Below are positions 32,984 through 44,423 of a stretch of DNA of 64,000 nucleotides, one piece after another (positions within the stretch are counted from its first letter, which is position 1; each line of letters begins with the position of its first letter). The notes beneath the pieces are model-generated. The model was not told the DNA's origin, searched no databases, and worked only from the letters and a program-made list of their open reading frames with translations. The stretch comes from Owenia fusiformis. Taxonomy: Eukaryota; Annelida; Polychaeta; Sabellida; Oweniidae. The stretch covers positions 3,562,109 through 3,626,108 of the forward strand of contig CAIIXF020000003.1 in NCBI GenBank assembly GCA_903813345.2, read 5' to 3'. Both the position numbers and the translations under genes were made by a program.

Positions 32984-34261
32984 CATGTTCACTTTTCACC
33001 TTTTATTGAAACCAGTTATTCAACTATGCAAACTGTGTCAGTTTTATATATCTATTGTTCCCTTATTTGGTCTTTCTCACTCACATGTAGCTGAGTTTGC
33101 ATTGGGTGTTGGCTTGTCAGTAGTTGTTGTAAGAGTTCATGTTGTACATTACAGAGCATTGTATTTTGAACATTGAAGTTTGAAATATACTATTTTATAT
33201 ATATTTTAATTTGAAGTTCGAGTTATTTTATTGCCACCCACGGGCCTTCCACACACCCATTTACATATAACGCATTGAAACAACTTTAAAAAGTGAGCAA
33301 TGTCAGTGTTTTGATAATAATGCCCCTCATACCTATTTATTACAGGTCGTGTAGACCATTGTTGCCTGATTTATAGCAAAAACATTGACTTTTGCACGTT
33401 GATGATGATGATGATGATGCTCCTTTTATAATAGATCTCATATCTTAGAAGCGTATCAGTTCAAAAAAATACTAGAAGACCTTACATATTTTGCCATGCA
33501 CTGCGCCTATTCATTTGGCAATTCAGTTGTAAATTTTATCTTGAAATAAAATAAATCTTCCAAATTTGTTGAATTTTCTTGCAGATATCGCCTACCCCCC
33601 CCTCCATCCATTTTGTATGATCACCGGGCGTGATTTAAGCTGCTGATATTCTTCTTTAAACGAGTCGGATTTTCAAAATCTATAAGTTGGACTCCCTTTA
33701 TAGAAGCTTTGAACTGAATTTGCACTGCTTAATGCTGAAATTTTATTGTTTATCCATACATTTTAAGAAAAAATGTATAAAAAAAGATGTTAAGCCCTAA
33801 AAATTCAGAAAATGTAAAAAATTTCGAATTTTCTATGTACAGGCCTTGTTGCCCCTTTAAGAAGCTTACTATGTAAATTATCTAATCAAACACTTCGTCC
33901 ACCATTTTGAAACACTAATCAATCCAATCTGTGCTAGCGATTCATAGGGCGAGGATTGGGATATTTCCAGGGTTCGTACACACCTGGAAATGTCAGGGAA
34001 ATTGACTTGATTTTCCAAGTGCTGGAAATGTCAGGTAATTTTAAAATTAGGTCAAAAGGGCCAAAGATGACCGGGAATTTTGAAACGGTAGATATGTCAG
34101 GGAAATGTCAGGGAAATTTGTATCAGTGTTGAAAAAATAATGTTCCAGAAAAAAAAATTAGGACTATGACAGGATATCAATGAAATCCAAAATGTAATAT
34201 TTAGTTGATTCCACAGGCTAAAGTATGAAAACGTATTACATATATCTAACAATTTTACACT
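32984..34261. other. AT-rich non-coding stretch
   Basis: No gene is seen. A short ATGATG run lies at 33400. 33690-33860 is a direct copy of the repeat that flanks the element at 60852-62807 and is its empty site. Repeats of GGGAAATGTCAGGGAAATTG type lie at 33985-34120. Confidence 0.55.
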
Positions 34262-35988
34262 GTCTTGATTAATGAATTTCATAGATCTAGAGGCCCTTCA
34301 GGAGTGGAAAACCTTAAATTATCAGAGATTAATGTTTCCAAACTGTTTTGAAACAAACTAACGTCTTATTTTCAACCTACACCTTGCTCCTTTCTGTCGT
34401 ATTTAATAAAACAAAAATAGTATATCACGGAGGGATACGAACCACTCACCTGGGACTTGGTTATTCACTAGCGCCATAGGCGTTCTACTATTCTGGATAC
34501 AACTGGCGAGTCGTATTTAAGTGGAGACAAAAGTGAGGATCATTTTGAATTGACGCTCGGTATAAATATATAATACTTTTGTTCTCTCATATCGGTAGCT
34601 CGTTGGCCTCATGGTTAGCTTGCCTGGCTTCCATTGTCTAGGTTAGTTGATCGAGACCCGTTCATGTCGAACTTTTTGATTTGCTTGTTGTCAAGATATA
34701 ATAAGTAGGGCAAAATCCAGAAAAAGTAGATCAAAAATACTCCAATGGAGTATAAAATTGTCACCAGGATTCCGGAATGAGACGAATGTTAACTCGTGAA
34801 ATCTCGGTAGATAAAGTAGGTCAGAAAATCCGGATTAATCCGAACAAGGTTCGGGAATTTCCGTCATAAGAAGTAGGTCAAAAATACTCCAATGGAGTAT
34901 AAAATTGTCACCAGGATTCCGAAATACGACGAATCGAATCGGCAAACTTCGGTACAATAATGAAGTGCATAAAAACCGAAATGATCCGAACAACGTTCGG
35001 ATAAAATCGTGAAACAGGTGTCAGGGGCTTCCCCTCATCTTTCCCGACATGGTTCTAAAAGCCTTATATGGATCTATCACGTGACATTCAAAATGACGTT
35101 CCTATGTGGTTCTATGGGCCTTATATGGATCTTTCGAACACGTGACCTAATACCAAATCAAAATCAAAATTTTACCTTGACCATTGGATGGGATTTCATA
35201 GAAAATATCAAAGAAAACATATCCTCGTGATCCTTAAATCACTTAAATTCGATCATTTTATCTTCACCCCTTGATGGAATTTTATGAAAGAAGTTATGAA
35301 AACACATCATCATGTAAGGGTTTTCACCTAAATTAGCTCGTTTTATCTTGACCCTTCAATTGAATTTCATTGAAAAATGTTTCATGAAAAATACCATCAT
35401 GTTATGATTTGTATTTAAATAAGACCGTTTCATCTAAATACTTGCTGGATAATATTTCATAAAAAATGCACTTTAAAAATATTTCAGGATTTGCCTTAAT
35501 TTATCAATAAAATGTAAGTATTAGATTGACTCTCAAATAGGGTTCTATTTTAACTTTTTTATTGAAATTAATAGTAGGCAGGACTCACTCTCTAAATAGC
35601 TAATGAAGATTCAACCCTTGGATGTGATTTCGTTGAAAAAAAATATGACAAGTCCAGAATCAAATGATTTGTCCAGAACCTCTTAAGATGCTGTTTAGAA
35701 CAAAAAGTAAACAAAACATCAATATCACCCCTGTCCTTTAAAATGTTGACCTAATTATCAATTCAAAGTCGTCTGCATATTTCAAAAAGCAACACATATT
35801 CATAAAAGAGCTTCTAAATGTATGATATATTTAACTTCATTTGAATTAAACTGATTGGAATTATAGTTGGATGTTTTTATTTTGATCTTATAAACATCAT
35901 AATTCATAATTGAAAAATGAAAATTCTATTTCAAGAGTTCTATATTATAGTCATTTGTCTAATTTGTTTTTATTTTTGTGTAATTTCA

Positions 35989-36756
35989 GTCAGACCAAGT
36001 GTTGTCAAGAGGCAGCTCCAATCTGGTAGTATACGTGATCTAACAGTGACCAGCCTGGGGAATGTAGTTGCAAGAGGTGAGTCTACAAAGATCTACAACG
36101 GCAGCACATTCCAGATGGTCAAAGAAATAAAAAAGGACTTCTATCGTGTAACAAAAACCACAGATGGCCAGCTGGCATTCACAAATGGATTCCCCTTCAG
36201 CAAGAAGATCCACATATATAGTGAGGATGGGTCACCCATTCGTACCATCACCTGTACAGCACCTGTAAGTGAGGTATATGCTATAGCCTCACTGCCATCA
36301 GGTTGGTTCATAGTGACTGATATGTACACCAACGGAGTATATATGGTGGATTCAGCAAATGGGAACGTCACACTGATCTCTCCATCTGGTATGTTCAGAG
36401 ACCCTCGGAATGTGGCAGTTGGCATAAACAGTGAGATCATTGTAAGTGACTATGGTGCTCATTTCATCAAAGTGATCAACAGAGACGGCCATGAAATCCT
36501 CCATTATGGAGAGGAAGGCTCAGGAGAGGGACAACTTTTTAGTCCTGATGGTGTCTGCACAGATAGCAATGGATTTATTATTGTAGCAGACACTTTCAAC
36601 GACAGGGTACAACTCCTCACACCCAACGCAACATTTCATAGTCTGCTCCTGACATCTGCAGATGGTGTGCGCGTGCCATGGGCTGTACACGTGAATGAGG
36701 CGGGTGAATTGCTAGTGGGGGATCTAAAAGGCCAGCTGTTCATTGTCAACTACTGA
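35989..36756 (+). CDS. NHL-repeat beta-propeller protein, 3'-terminal exon (255 codons)
   Basis: The exon begins after TTTGTGTAATTTCAG and ends at TGA. It encodes a C-terminal six-blade-type NHL propeller: IASLPSGWFIVTDMYTNGVYMV, then FRDPRNVAVG..EIIVSDYGAHFIKVI, then GQLFSPDGVCTDSNGFIIVA with DTFNDRVQLL, and a last AVHVNEAGELLVGD..GQLFIVN. Such propellers close TRIM-NHL (TRIM2/3/71-type) ubiquitin ligases, a family much expanded in marine invertebrates, where they bind RNA or protein. No RING, B-box or coiled coil is in the window. An ATG 72 bp upstream adds a hydrophobic stretch, which is most likely the T-rich intron end translated, though a signal-anchor cannot be excluded. A diverged copy lies at 48-56 kb. 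Confidence 0.8.
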   Translation, partial: VRPSVVKRQLQSGSIRDLTVTSLGNVVARGESTKIYNGSTFQMVKEIKKDFYRVTKTTDGQLAFTNGFPFSKKIHIYSEDGSPIRTITCTAPVSEVYAIASLPSGWFIVTDMYTNGVYMVDSANGNVTLISPSGMFRDPRNVAVGINSEIIVSDYGAHFIKVINRDGHEILHYGEEGSGEGQLFSPDGVCTDSNGFIIVADTFNDRVQLLTPNATFHSLLLTSADGVRVPWAVHVNEAGELLVGDLKGQLFIVNY

Positions 36757-36905
36757 GACTAAGTTAAATATGAAACAATAAAATAACAACAGCAACTAAA
36801 ACACAATATCTGGTACTAGAATAAAATGTTTTATTCATTGGATAAAATAGATTTCAAATTGCTAAATCTAATCAATCTGAAATTAGTAGAATGTAAATAA
36901 TGAAT
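36757..36905 (+). other. 3' UTR of the NHL gene with AATAAA
   Basis: AATAAA occurs at 36777 and about 36821. The stretch is conserved in the second copy (56014-56165), which marks it as part of the duplicated unit. Confidence 0.6.
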
Positions 36906-36914
36906 GTAAACAAT

Positions 36915-39900
36915 TAGACAGGTTCCAATTTCAGAATATCTCAAGGGAAAGGGTTTTTGAGGCATTTTTTAGAAAAAGCAACAGACCTATTTTTTCTGGA
37001 TCAGTTTTTCATGCTGATAAAGATATTAAAAGATGACAGCTCAACGGGGTGGTCACGACATTGAATTTTAGCGTTTTTACCCCCCTAGGAAATTATTTTA
37101 GGGGGTACTATAATATTAGTTCATAACTCAAAGGATATATAAACTATTGTTCTGAGTTCTACAGCATACATTGTTAGTACAGAGATGAATACTACCCTAA
37201 AGTTATAGGTTGATATCTTTGTTGGTTTCAGAAAAATACAATTAATTAGAAAAAATATGCAATTTTTGTCATTTTTTCTTGCTTATTTTATATTTGTAGC
37301 TTCAAGCAAAATATGATAACTTAAACAGCTCAAAGTAGTATTCTAACAACATTCCCAAGCTATGTGTGATATTGTAATACATCTATTATAGTGATGAAGT
37401 ACTATTTTGTAATTTTAATATGACTTTATAGTGGTAAATAGAAGAAAGTCGGTGTGGTTTTCTTCTGGTTTTAACATTTTATCGACTTCTTAGTTGAAGA
37501 TACAATCAATTCTGTCAGTTAACCATGAGTAACTTTACAATGGTTAACTATTCCCATGAATAAAGGGTTGGGACCTCAAAAATACCAGAACTGTTAAGTG
37601 GCATCCTTGGGCAACCCTCTTCAGAGCATTTTCCTTATATAATCTGATAAAATCTGCAGGGGATACTATATGAAACCTATATATCTCAGATACTAATGAA
37701 GATACTGACTTCAAATTTTCAGGATTTGGTCCTGGTATGATAGCTAATCTGTATGACAAAAATGACAAAAAGAAAAAACTCTATTGTCATAGTAACAAGA
37801 ATATGACACTATTTGTTTCCTAAGAAATGTGTTTTAAGAGGTTTTGTCATTCTCTTCATATTTTTAATTCTAAATATGTCTACAATGTGGGATGATTAAA
37901 ATTATGGAAAAGTAATCTTTTCTATTGTTCTATTGTTCTCTAAAACAGAAGTTGCTACGCTCTATTTGTCAGGAAATTAAAATGGAAACTGAAAAATGAG
38001 TTTCTTCCTACTGAATAGAAATTTGGTAGACCAAGGCTGACACGCACAGGAGAAAACGTCTATCAGTTCTCTGTCATTTTGTTGTTATTTTTTTATTTAT
38101 CGTGCTCTGGGACTTATAACACCTAATGCCGAATCTTTTCCAACTGCAAAGGAAGGCAAGATTTTAATAATGAACATTCATATATCTCAACAAATATGGC
38201 CTAAGATTTGGACAATGATGATGAAACTCTAAGGGAAAATTAGACGAAACATTAATGTGAGTGGTCCAAAAATAACACTTACATGTTTTGAAAAAGTTAT
38301 GCTCTTGGGTGAATCAGTGCTCATTTAGGATAGTCTGAATCAGGTGAATTTTTTAACCTAATTGTACCCCTCCGCCAAAACCCCCAAATTTTGACAATTG
38401 TCGAAAAGTGGCAAACAACAATTAAACAAACATTAAAGTTCAATATGGCTATTTCGCTTCTATGTCAAAAAGATATGATACGATCTCAGGTCAATCAATA
38501 AATTTCACAAGTGACACTCTATCTTATGAAGAAAATATTATCGTATTTGAAAACATGTCAAAAATTTGGTTGAAATAATTTTGTCACTCCTGATTTGACC
38601 TGGAAAGGTTCAGGTAAGTTATCACAAACAATTTCAGACAATTATATCTTTGATTATGACTATTTTCTGACCATGAAGACAGGTATACAGGGATAATAAA
38701 GTCAATCGGATATTTCACTAGCAATCAACCCATCAATATATTTTTTCAAAGTTGTTGACCTCATTTTCACCAAAAATGCAATCATTTTAACAATGTTTAA
38801 TGCATTACTATTCTTTATTTAATGTATCAAATAGCTCTTGAAAAGAAAACTGAATTCCCCTAAGATTAGTGTTCCCCATGTTATTTCCCCTTTGAAAAAA
38901 GTCATGCTATCCATTGGTTTCAGTTCATTTTGGTCATCCAAATTCAGTGTCTTTAAAGTCCCTGGAGCAATCCACTTTTCCTCTTATGAAATAGGACATG
39001 TCTCAAAGCATATTCTAATTATGCATTCAACAATATAATTAAAGGTTGCATCTTTGGTTAAAATTAGGTCAACATTTTTAGTAAAAAGTATGTTGATTGG
39101 GCCATTCCCTTTAATATCACTTAGGTCTGATTAATCATTATATTTACTTTTCTTGAAGATAATGAATAGATCTAAAAGATATACCCATGTTCATGGTCAG
39201 AAAATATTCATAATTCAAGTTAGAATTGTCTGAAGTTGTTTGCGATAACCTACCTGCTCCTTTATAACATTATTATGTAAATACAGTGGAACCTGTGTAA
39301 GTGGAACACCCTCCATTCTGCCACAAAGCGTTCCACTTAGAAGGTGTTCCACTTACGGAGGTTTTGGGTTCGCAGGGAATATACAAGATCAAATATAGGA
39401 TTTATATGTATCATTGGAAATATGATTCTCCCTTCATTACAGGGCAGGTATATACCATAAATAATCCATTTATTTTACTCAAAAGGGTATCTGACATTCT
39501 TAATCCTCCTCATTCTGCCAAAAATGTTTTCTGACATTCTTAATCCTCCTAATTGTGCCAGTCTCAGGTACAAGGATTAGGCAATTAAGTTTTAAAGACT
39601 TGTTCCTACTGCTAATAATTCAATTGTTTTTAAATGACATTTTTAATCTTACTTATTGAGTTTGAAACAAACAGCAAGGGATATTAATTAGTGGTAGCAT
39701 CACGTGTCCAGTTCTACAGGAGGTTAATCCAATTTTCTGAATGAAAATCTTATGAAATCCTAATTTGCTGATTATCAAATTAATTATTGGTTGCATCACA
39801 TGTTGACCCCTACAGGAGGTTAATCCATTAAAATCCTAATTTGCCAATTATCACAGTATTACCTGTTTTCATACCCAGATATCATTGAAGGAGATTAATT

Positions 39901-40960
39901 CTGTTTACATATATCATTATTGAAATCTATCGAAATTGACTGTTCCACTTAGCAAGTTAATTTTTCAATATGGGGTGTTCACTGCTCAAGTTTGGAGGTG
40001 TTCCACTTACAGAGGTTCAATTAACATTAAGTCAATGGGTTTTTAAAACGGCACTTTTAAAAGGTGTCCTTGGGAGGTGTTCCACTTACAGAGGTGTTCC
40101 ACTTAGCAGGTTCTGCTGTACATTACTTGTGCATGATGACCACCATAGTCTAGTTGCTCAAATGAGATCAATTGATGATTATAATGTTTAAACTTTATGT
40201 CAATGTCCAGACTGTATGCCAACCTCTCTAGTATGTGATTACACTAGATTTCATTATGATACATGTACTTAATTGAAAACTTACATATAAAATATCTTAA
40301 GTCCTATATTCTAGTAATAAATGAATTAGAATGTCACCTAACATTTGATGATGGTATGAATTTATTGATTTGGTGTCTATCAATACATGTTTCTAACGTA
40401 ATGCTGCAAAATGATAAAATTCACCACATCCACTTTCTTCAATTTTCCAGGGGTAGGGCACTATAAAGTCATATTAAAATTACAAAATAGTACTTCATAA
40501 CTAAAATAGATGTATTACAATACCACACATAGCTTAGAAATGTTTTTAGAATACTACTATGAGCTGTTAAAGCTGTCATATTGTGCTTGAAGCTACAAAT
40601 ATAAAATTGGCAAGACAAAAATTGCGTATCTTTTTCCTGTTTTTTGTATTTTTCTGAGACCAATAAGGCTATCAACCCATAACTTTAGGATAGTATTCAT
40701 ATTTGTACTAGCAATGTATGGTGTACAACTCAGAACAATAGCTCATATATCCTTTGAGTTATGAACTAGTTTCATAGTACCCCCTAGAATATTTTCCTAG
40801 GGGGGTAAAAATGCCAAAATTTAGTGTCGTGACCACCCCGTTGAGCTGTCATCTTTTAATATCTTTATCAGCATGAAAAACTGATCTAGTAAAAATAGGT
40901 CTGTTGCTTTTTCTAAAAAATGCCTCAAAAACTTGAATTATTTGAATTGGAACCTGTCTA
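36915..40960. mobile_element. 4-kb interrupted palindrome downstream of the NHL gene
   Basis: 36915-37490 is the inverted copy of 40440-40960 (ends TTAGACAGGTTCCAATT), and 38590-38800 is the inverted copy of 39040-39262, so the whole is a long, uneven hairpin. GAATGT stands just outside both ends and may be a target duplication. A pogo-like MITE (39284-40118) interrupts the right arm. It begins where the NHL duplication homology ends. No protein is encoded. Confidence 0.6.
39284..40118. mobile_element. Pogo-like MITE with GTGTTCCACTTA sub-repeats, copy 2
   Basis: TA-flanked, from CAGTGGAACCTG to CAGGTTCTGCTG. It matches 21636-22161 at both ends but has some 370 bp of other sequence (39563-39935) in the middle, including two ACAGGAGGTTAATCCA units. 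Confidence 0.75.
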
Positions 40961-41621
40961 AATGTTGAATGTTTTTTTCTAACAAGTATTTGCTGAACTG
41001 TGGAACAAATCTCATTTTTATCTTAATGAATTGAAAAGTGGACTTGTTCAAAATTTGTTCAAAATAAGTATGAAACAATTGAATTTTGATTATGATTTTT
41101 AATGTTATCTTTCAGTCTAGCTCCCTGAAAGTGAACAGAATAATCAACAACAACAACATCAGCAAGGACTTAACAACAATTACATCAACAATAAAAACAA
41201 GACAACAAATCAAACAACATTGACAAATTGAATAATTACAACAACAATAAACAAGACAACAACAATTACAACAACAGTAAACAAGACAACAACAATTACA
41301 ACAACACTGATAATTAACACTGATCATGCCAAAGAATCAAAGAGTTAAAACAAAAGTGACAATCCAGCAGAAAGAACATAATTTAGCATGAACAAAATTT
41401 AAAGGATGTATATAATATAGGATTAAATCATTTTGTATGGATGGATAAGCATGTGAGTAATATTCAAATATGTATAATTGTGAATGTGATTTTTAGTTTA
41501 TCTTAAAATTGTGAATATTTATTTTCAAGTCATATTTTTACATAATTTCAATGTAAGAATTAAAGGAGAGGGAGAGTGGTTATTGGAAGCTAGATACACA
41601 AACTTCTTTCAATTTGAAATA
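40961..41621. other. Non-coding stretch with an (ACAACA)-type microsatellite
   Basis: 41140-41315 is a degenerate CAA/ACAACAATTACA simple repeat; a Cys/Val-rich minus-strand frame is its by-product. Nothing else is seen. Confidence 0.7.
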
Positions 41622-43684
41622 CAGGGTGATCATTAAGTTCTGGGAATCAGTCTGCCATTTCAAGATTTCTCAACAATTTGAGTTGAAATTTTCAGCAGGT
41701 ATACATTGGACAATTCTGAATTGACAGACAAGGTTTCATATACATATGGCTTCTACAGTAAACGTTATTGAAATTATAAAAAATGTAAAAGTGGTCAGCG
41801 GGTCAGCAAATTTTGACTGATGTTTATCTGAAAATTTCCTGCTAAAACATATTCATCTTGCCTAGATAGTTGCATCAAACTACTTGTACTAGAAGCAGAC
41901 AAGTATACTCTTGAAGTCATTTATTCAAAAGTATTCTTCAGTGCTGAGAGGATAATTTCATTTATAATGGTTTCTATTAGTCTGGACGCACATGCATTGT
42001 TGACAAACATAGTTCATAAAAATGTTTTCCAATCCTCCCTTTGGTATCTCTTGAAGATTTGCTCAAGCCTTTGGAATCACTCCCTTATATCAGAGTCAAA
42101 CTTATGACCTTTCATATGATGCTTCAACACCCCAGATGTAGTAAAGCCTAATGGTGACCCATCTGGTGAATATTATATGGTGAATTTGGGGCATTAACAA
42201 CTTGTGTGAACCCTAATTCTTCAAGAGTAGTATGGGCAGTTTGAGCAGAGCGAAGGAGCAAAGCCATAGTGGAAGATAAACTCCCTGCTATTTTGAGTCA
42301 TGATTGTGACTTTGAGAGTCTGACGAATGATGATAAAATAGAGCAAAGTACACTCTTTTATCACAATACAGATGTTACTTTAGAAACTTAAAGTGTGCGC
42401 CTGACCCGGCTACGTATAGCACAGAGTTTATACTGGCGGATTAGACTAGTTCATTTTTTATATGTGTGTGAAAGCTTTCTCTTATTTGCGTTTTTTCGTT
42501 TAGTACGGTTTTGTTATAATTGCTGAGGTCATATAACCGGGATAAAACAATGATTATCGTTGACTGCCCACACACAAAACATACGTTGAGTGAACAGTGT
42601 TATTACAAACAACAGGCTTTAGAATACAAAGCGTAGTGTGATAATAAGCTGCACACTACCACTGCTGCATGTACATATTACTAATTTACTAGGGCTCCCA
42701 AAGAGTGGATAGGGAGGTTGTGTTTGTCACTTTTAAATTTTACATTTCAAAATTGTCATTTTACATGTCATAATTTGTTGGTTTCATTCGTTTAGCCAAT
42801 CAAAACATTGTAAAACAATAAATTGTCTGTTACGTACAATCAATTTTGTTCTGTTTTGATTAGTTGTCAGAATAAAGTTACGTTCATCTGAATCCATGTA
42901 TGAAAACAAAAATCCTATTTTCACTTCAAAATACTTCAGTGAGATGAAGGCTCGGAATTGATCACATGCAATAACTTATTGTCGTATTCGTTATTTTATC
43001 TTCTCGATAGTAGCATTTAGTCGCACATTTGATGCCAGGTCACCTTGTCGCGTACCTCTTGGGGAACCCCACATTTATGTGTGTACGCATGGAAGTAAAT
43101 TCCCCGGTGTAGCCGAGAGCCACAAACTTTTCATCAGGTTCGAAATGACCAATTTCTCTCATATATACTCTAAATATTTTATTATTTAGCACCTACAAAG
43201 TATTGCTAATAACCATATGTAATTTCAATAAGGAAACTTATCTGGCTACATATAAATTCAATATCAACACTAGCTGTTCTCTCAACACGTCCTGGCTTAC
43301 CTTGTGGTGACAAACCCTGGGTTTTCGCTATTTATAGTTTATCAACACCTGGACGCATGCGCATTTTATACTTTATCGGGCACTTTAAGTTAGAAATATT
43401 AACATAAAACATAAAAAATCACAGAAACATGTCCAGCAAATAGGTATTAATCAACCATACTTTGGATCAAGTAAATTAGAAATTAATTCAAATTTTGCTT
43501 GACCCGCTACGCCATTGGTCATGTTGCTATAGTAACAATAATTATCCATTGTGACATCATATGACAATGAAACTATTTAATTCAACCCAAAATTACATTC
43601 CTCATTTACCATGCAAATTTCAAGTAAATTGGCTGAAAAATAATGAAATGACAGATTAATTCCCAGAACTTAGTGATCACCCTG
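41622..43684. mobile_element. Mariner-type element, 2.06 kb, TA target, decayed
   Basis: The ends CAGGGTGATCATTAAGTTCT and AGAACTTAGTGATCACCCTG are flanked by TA. Inverted similarity reaches about 100 bp inward. Minus-strand pieces around 41880-42110 might be a decayed transposase, but stops occur throughout. The middle (42380-43390) holds sequence with CTTAAAGTG / CACTTTAAG at both borders, possibly another insertion. Confidence 0.65.
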
Positions 43685-43908
43685 TATATTTAAAAAAGTG
43701 ATATATCTACTCATTCATGATATTGATATCAACTCGTTGATAAAAATGATATCCCTCAAAATCATAGGATATCCTATACATATACAACATGTGCTTTTAC
43801 ACATTATAAAATGTGATTAAAAATAATCCAAAATGCTTGTTTTTGGCAAAACTACTATGCTATGTTATGGAATCTGAGTTAGCAACTGATGCTTAATTTA
43901 ATGATGTA

Positions 43909-44421
43909 CAGGGTGGTCAAAAGAAATGGAAACCCTCACACCATTTTCCTCATATATTTGTTATTTAAGAAATAACTCCCTGATATTTTGCACATTTGTA
44001 CATAATTCAATTTCCTACCAGCTTACATTATTTTATGACCATCAGATTGATAATCACAATGTTACAGCACCTTAAAGAATGTTCTCCAGTGGCCACTATC
44101 GCGGTCGGGAAACCTGTACTCGTCGTCTAAAATGTTCTTACCTTTGGGGATATGGCAGAGATAGAGTATATGAGAATGACCTCAGGACAATTGCAAACCT
44201 CAAAAGTGAGATCATTCATGTCATTAAGGCCATACCTGCTAAGGAATGCATTCGGGTTGTTGACAACAGTGCTGTTTGTATACAGCGCGATGATAGCCAT
44301 TCAAAGTCCTGCAAAATTGTGACTTAATGATGTACAAATATGTGAAATATCAGGGAGTATTTTTTTTAAAATGACCAAGATTTAAGGAAAATGCAGGTTT
44401 TTCATTTTTTTGACCACCCTG
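43909..44421 (+). mobile_element. Mariner-type deletion derivative keeping a transposase C-terminus
   Basis: The ends CAGGGTGGTCAAAAGAAATG and CATTTTTTTGACCACCCTG are flanked by TA (43907-43908, 44422-44423), with similarity about 100 bp inward. The remaining coding part is described separately. A second terminus, CAGGGTGTTCAAAAAGTAAT, begins immediately after at 44426 and belongs to another element whose right end was not found. Confidence 0.75.
44079..44327 (+). pseudogene. IS630/Tc1/mariner transposase, C-terminal fragment
   Basis: The frame reads LWGYGRDRVYENDLRTIANL, then KSEIIHVIKAIPAKECIRVV and DNSAVCIQRDDSHSK. This matches the usual end of IS630/Tc1/mariner transposases (WGYLKD.VY...P.TI.DLK..I..EI..IP.E...RV..N...R...C....G.H). 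The DDE core is gone. The ATG at 44079 is within the fragment and not a true start. Confidence 0.65.
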
Positions 44422-44423
44422 TA

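Larger units (their letters stand above)
26340..35696. mobile_element. 9.4-kb foldback structure with 1.4-kb arms
   Basis: 26340-27757 and 34262-35696 are inverted copies at high identity. From outside inward each arm has AAACAGSATCTTAAGAGG, four or so tandem units of about 95 bp (CATGAAA..TTCCATCAAGGG..GTCAAGATAAAA), then tRNA-like pieces. The space between holds three smaller foldbacks. No transposase or other protein is recognised. It could be one large foldback transposon or two copies of a 1.4-kb repeat in opposite orientation. Confidence 0.6.

Noticed and set aside
33400-33420. Short ATGATG run and direct repeats as a CRISPR-like array
   Set aside because: It is a simple trinucleotide run in an animal genome; no spacer-repeat order exists anywhere in the window.
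35917-35988. ATG-initiated hydrophobic stretch in front of the NHL exon, as a signal peptide or membrane anchor
   Set aside because: It is T-rich and ends in a good polypyrimidine-AG acceptor (TTTGTGTAATTTCAG). Translating intron ends commonly gives such hydrophobic residues. Kept only as a remote alternative.
41112-41327. Cys-rich minus-strand frame
   Set aside because: It is the translation of an ACAACA microsatellite.
41880-42300. Decayed mariner transposase on the minus strand inside 41622-43684
   Set aside because: Some words look transposase-like, but stops and shifts occur too often to assign the frame without a database search.
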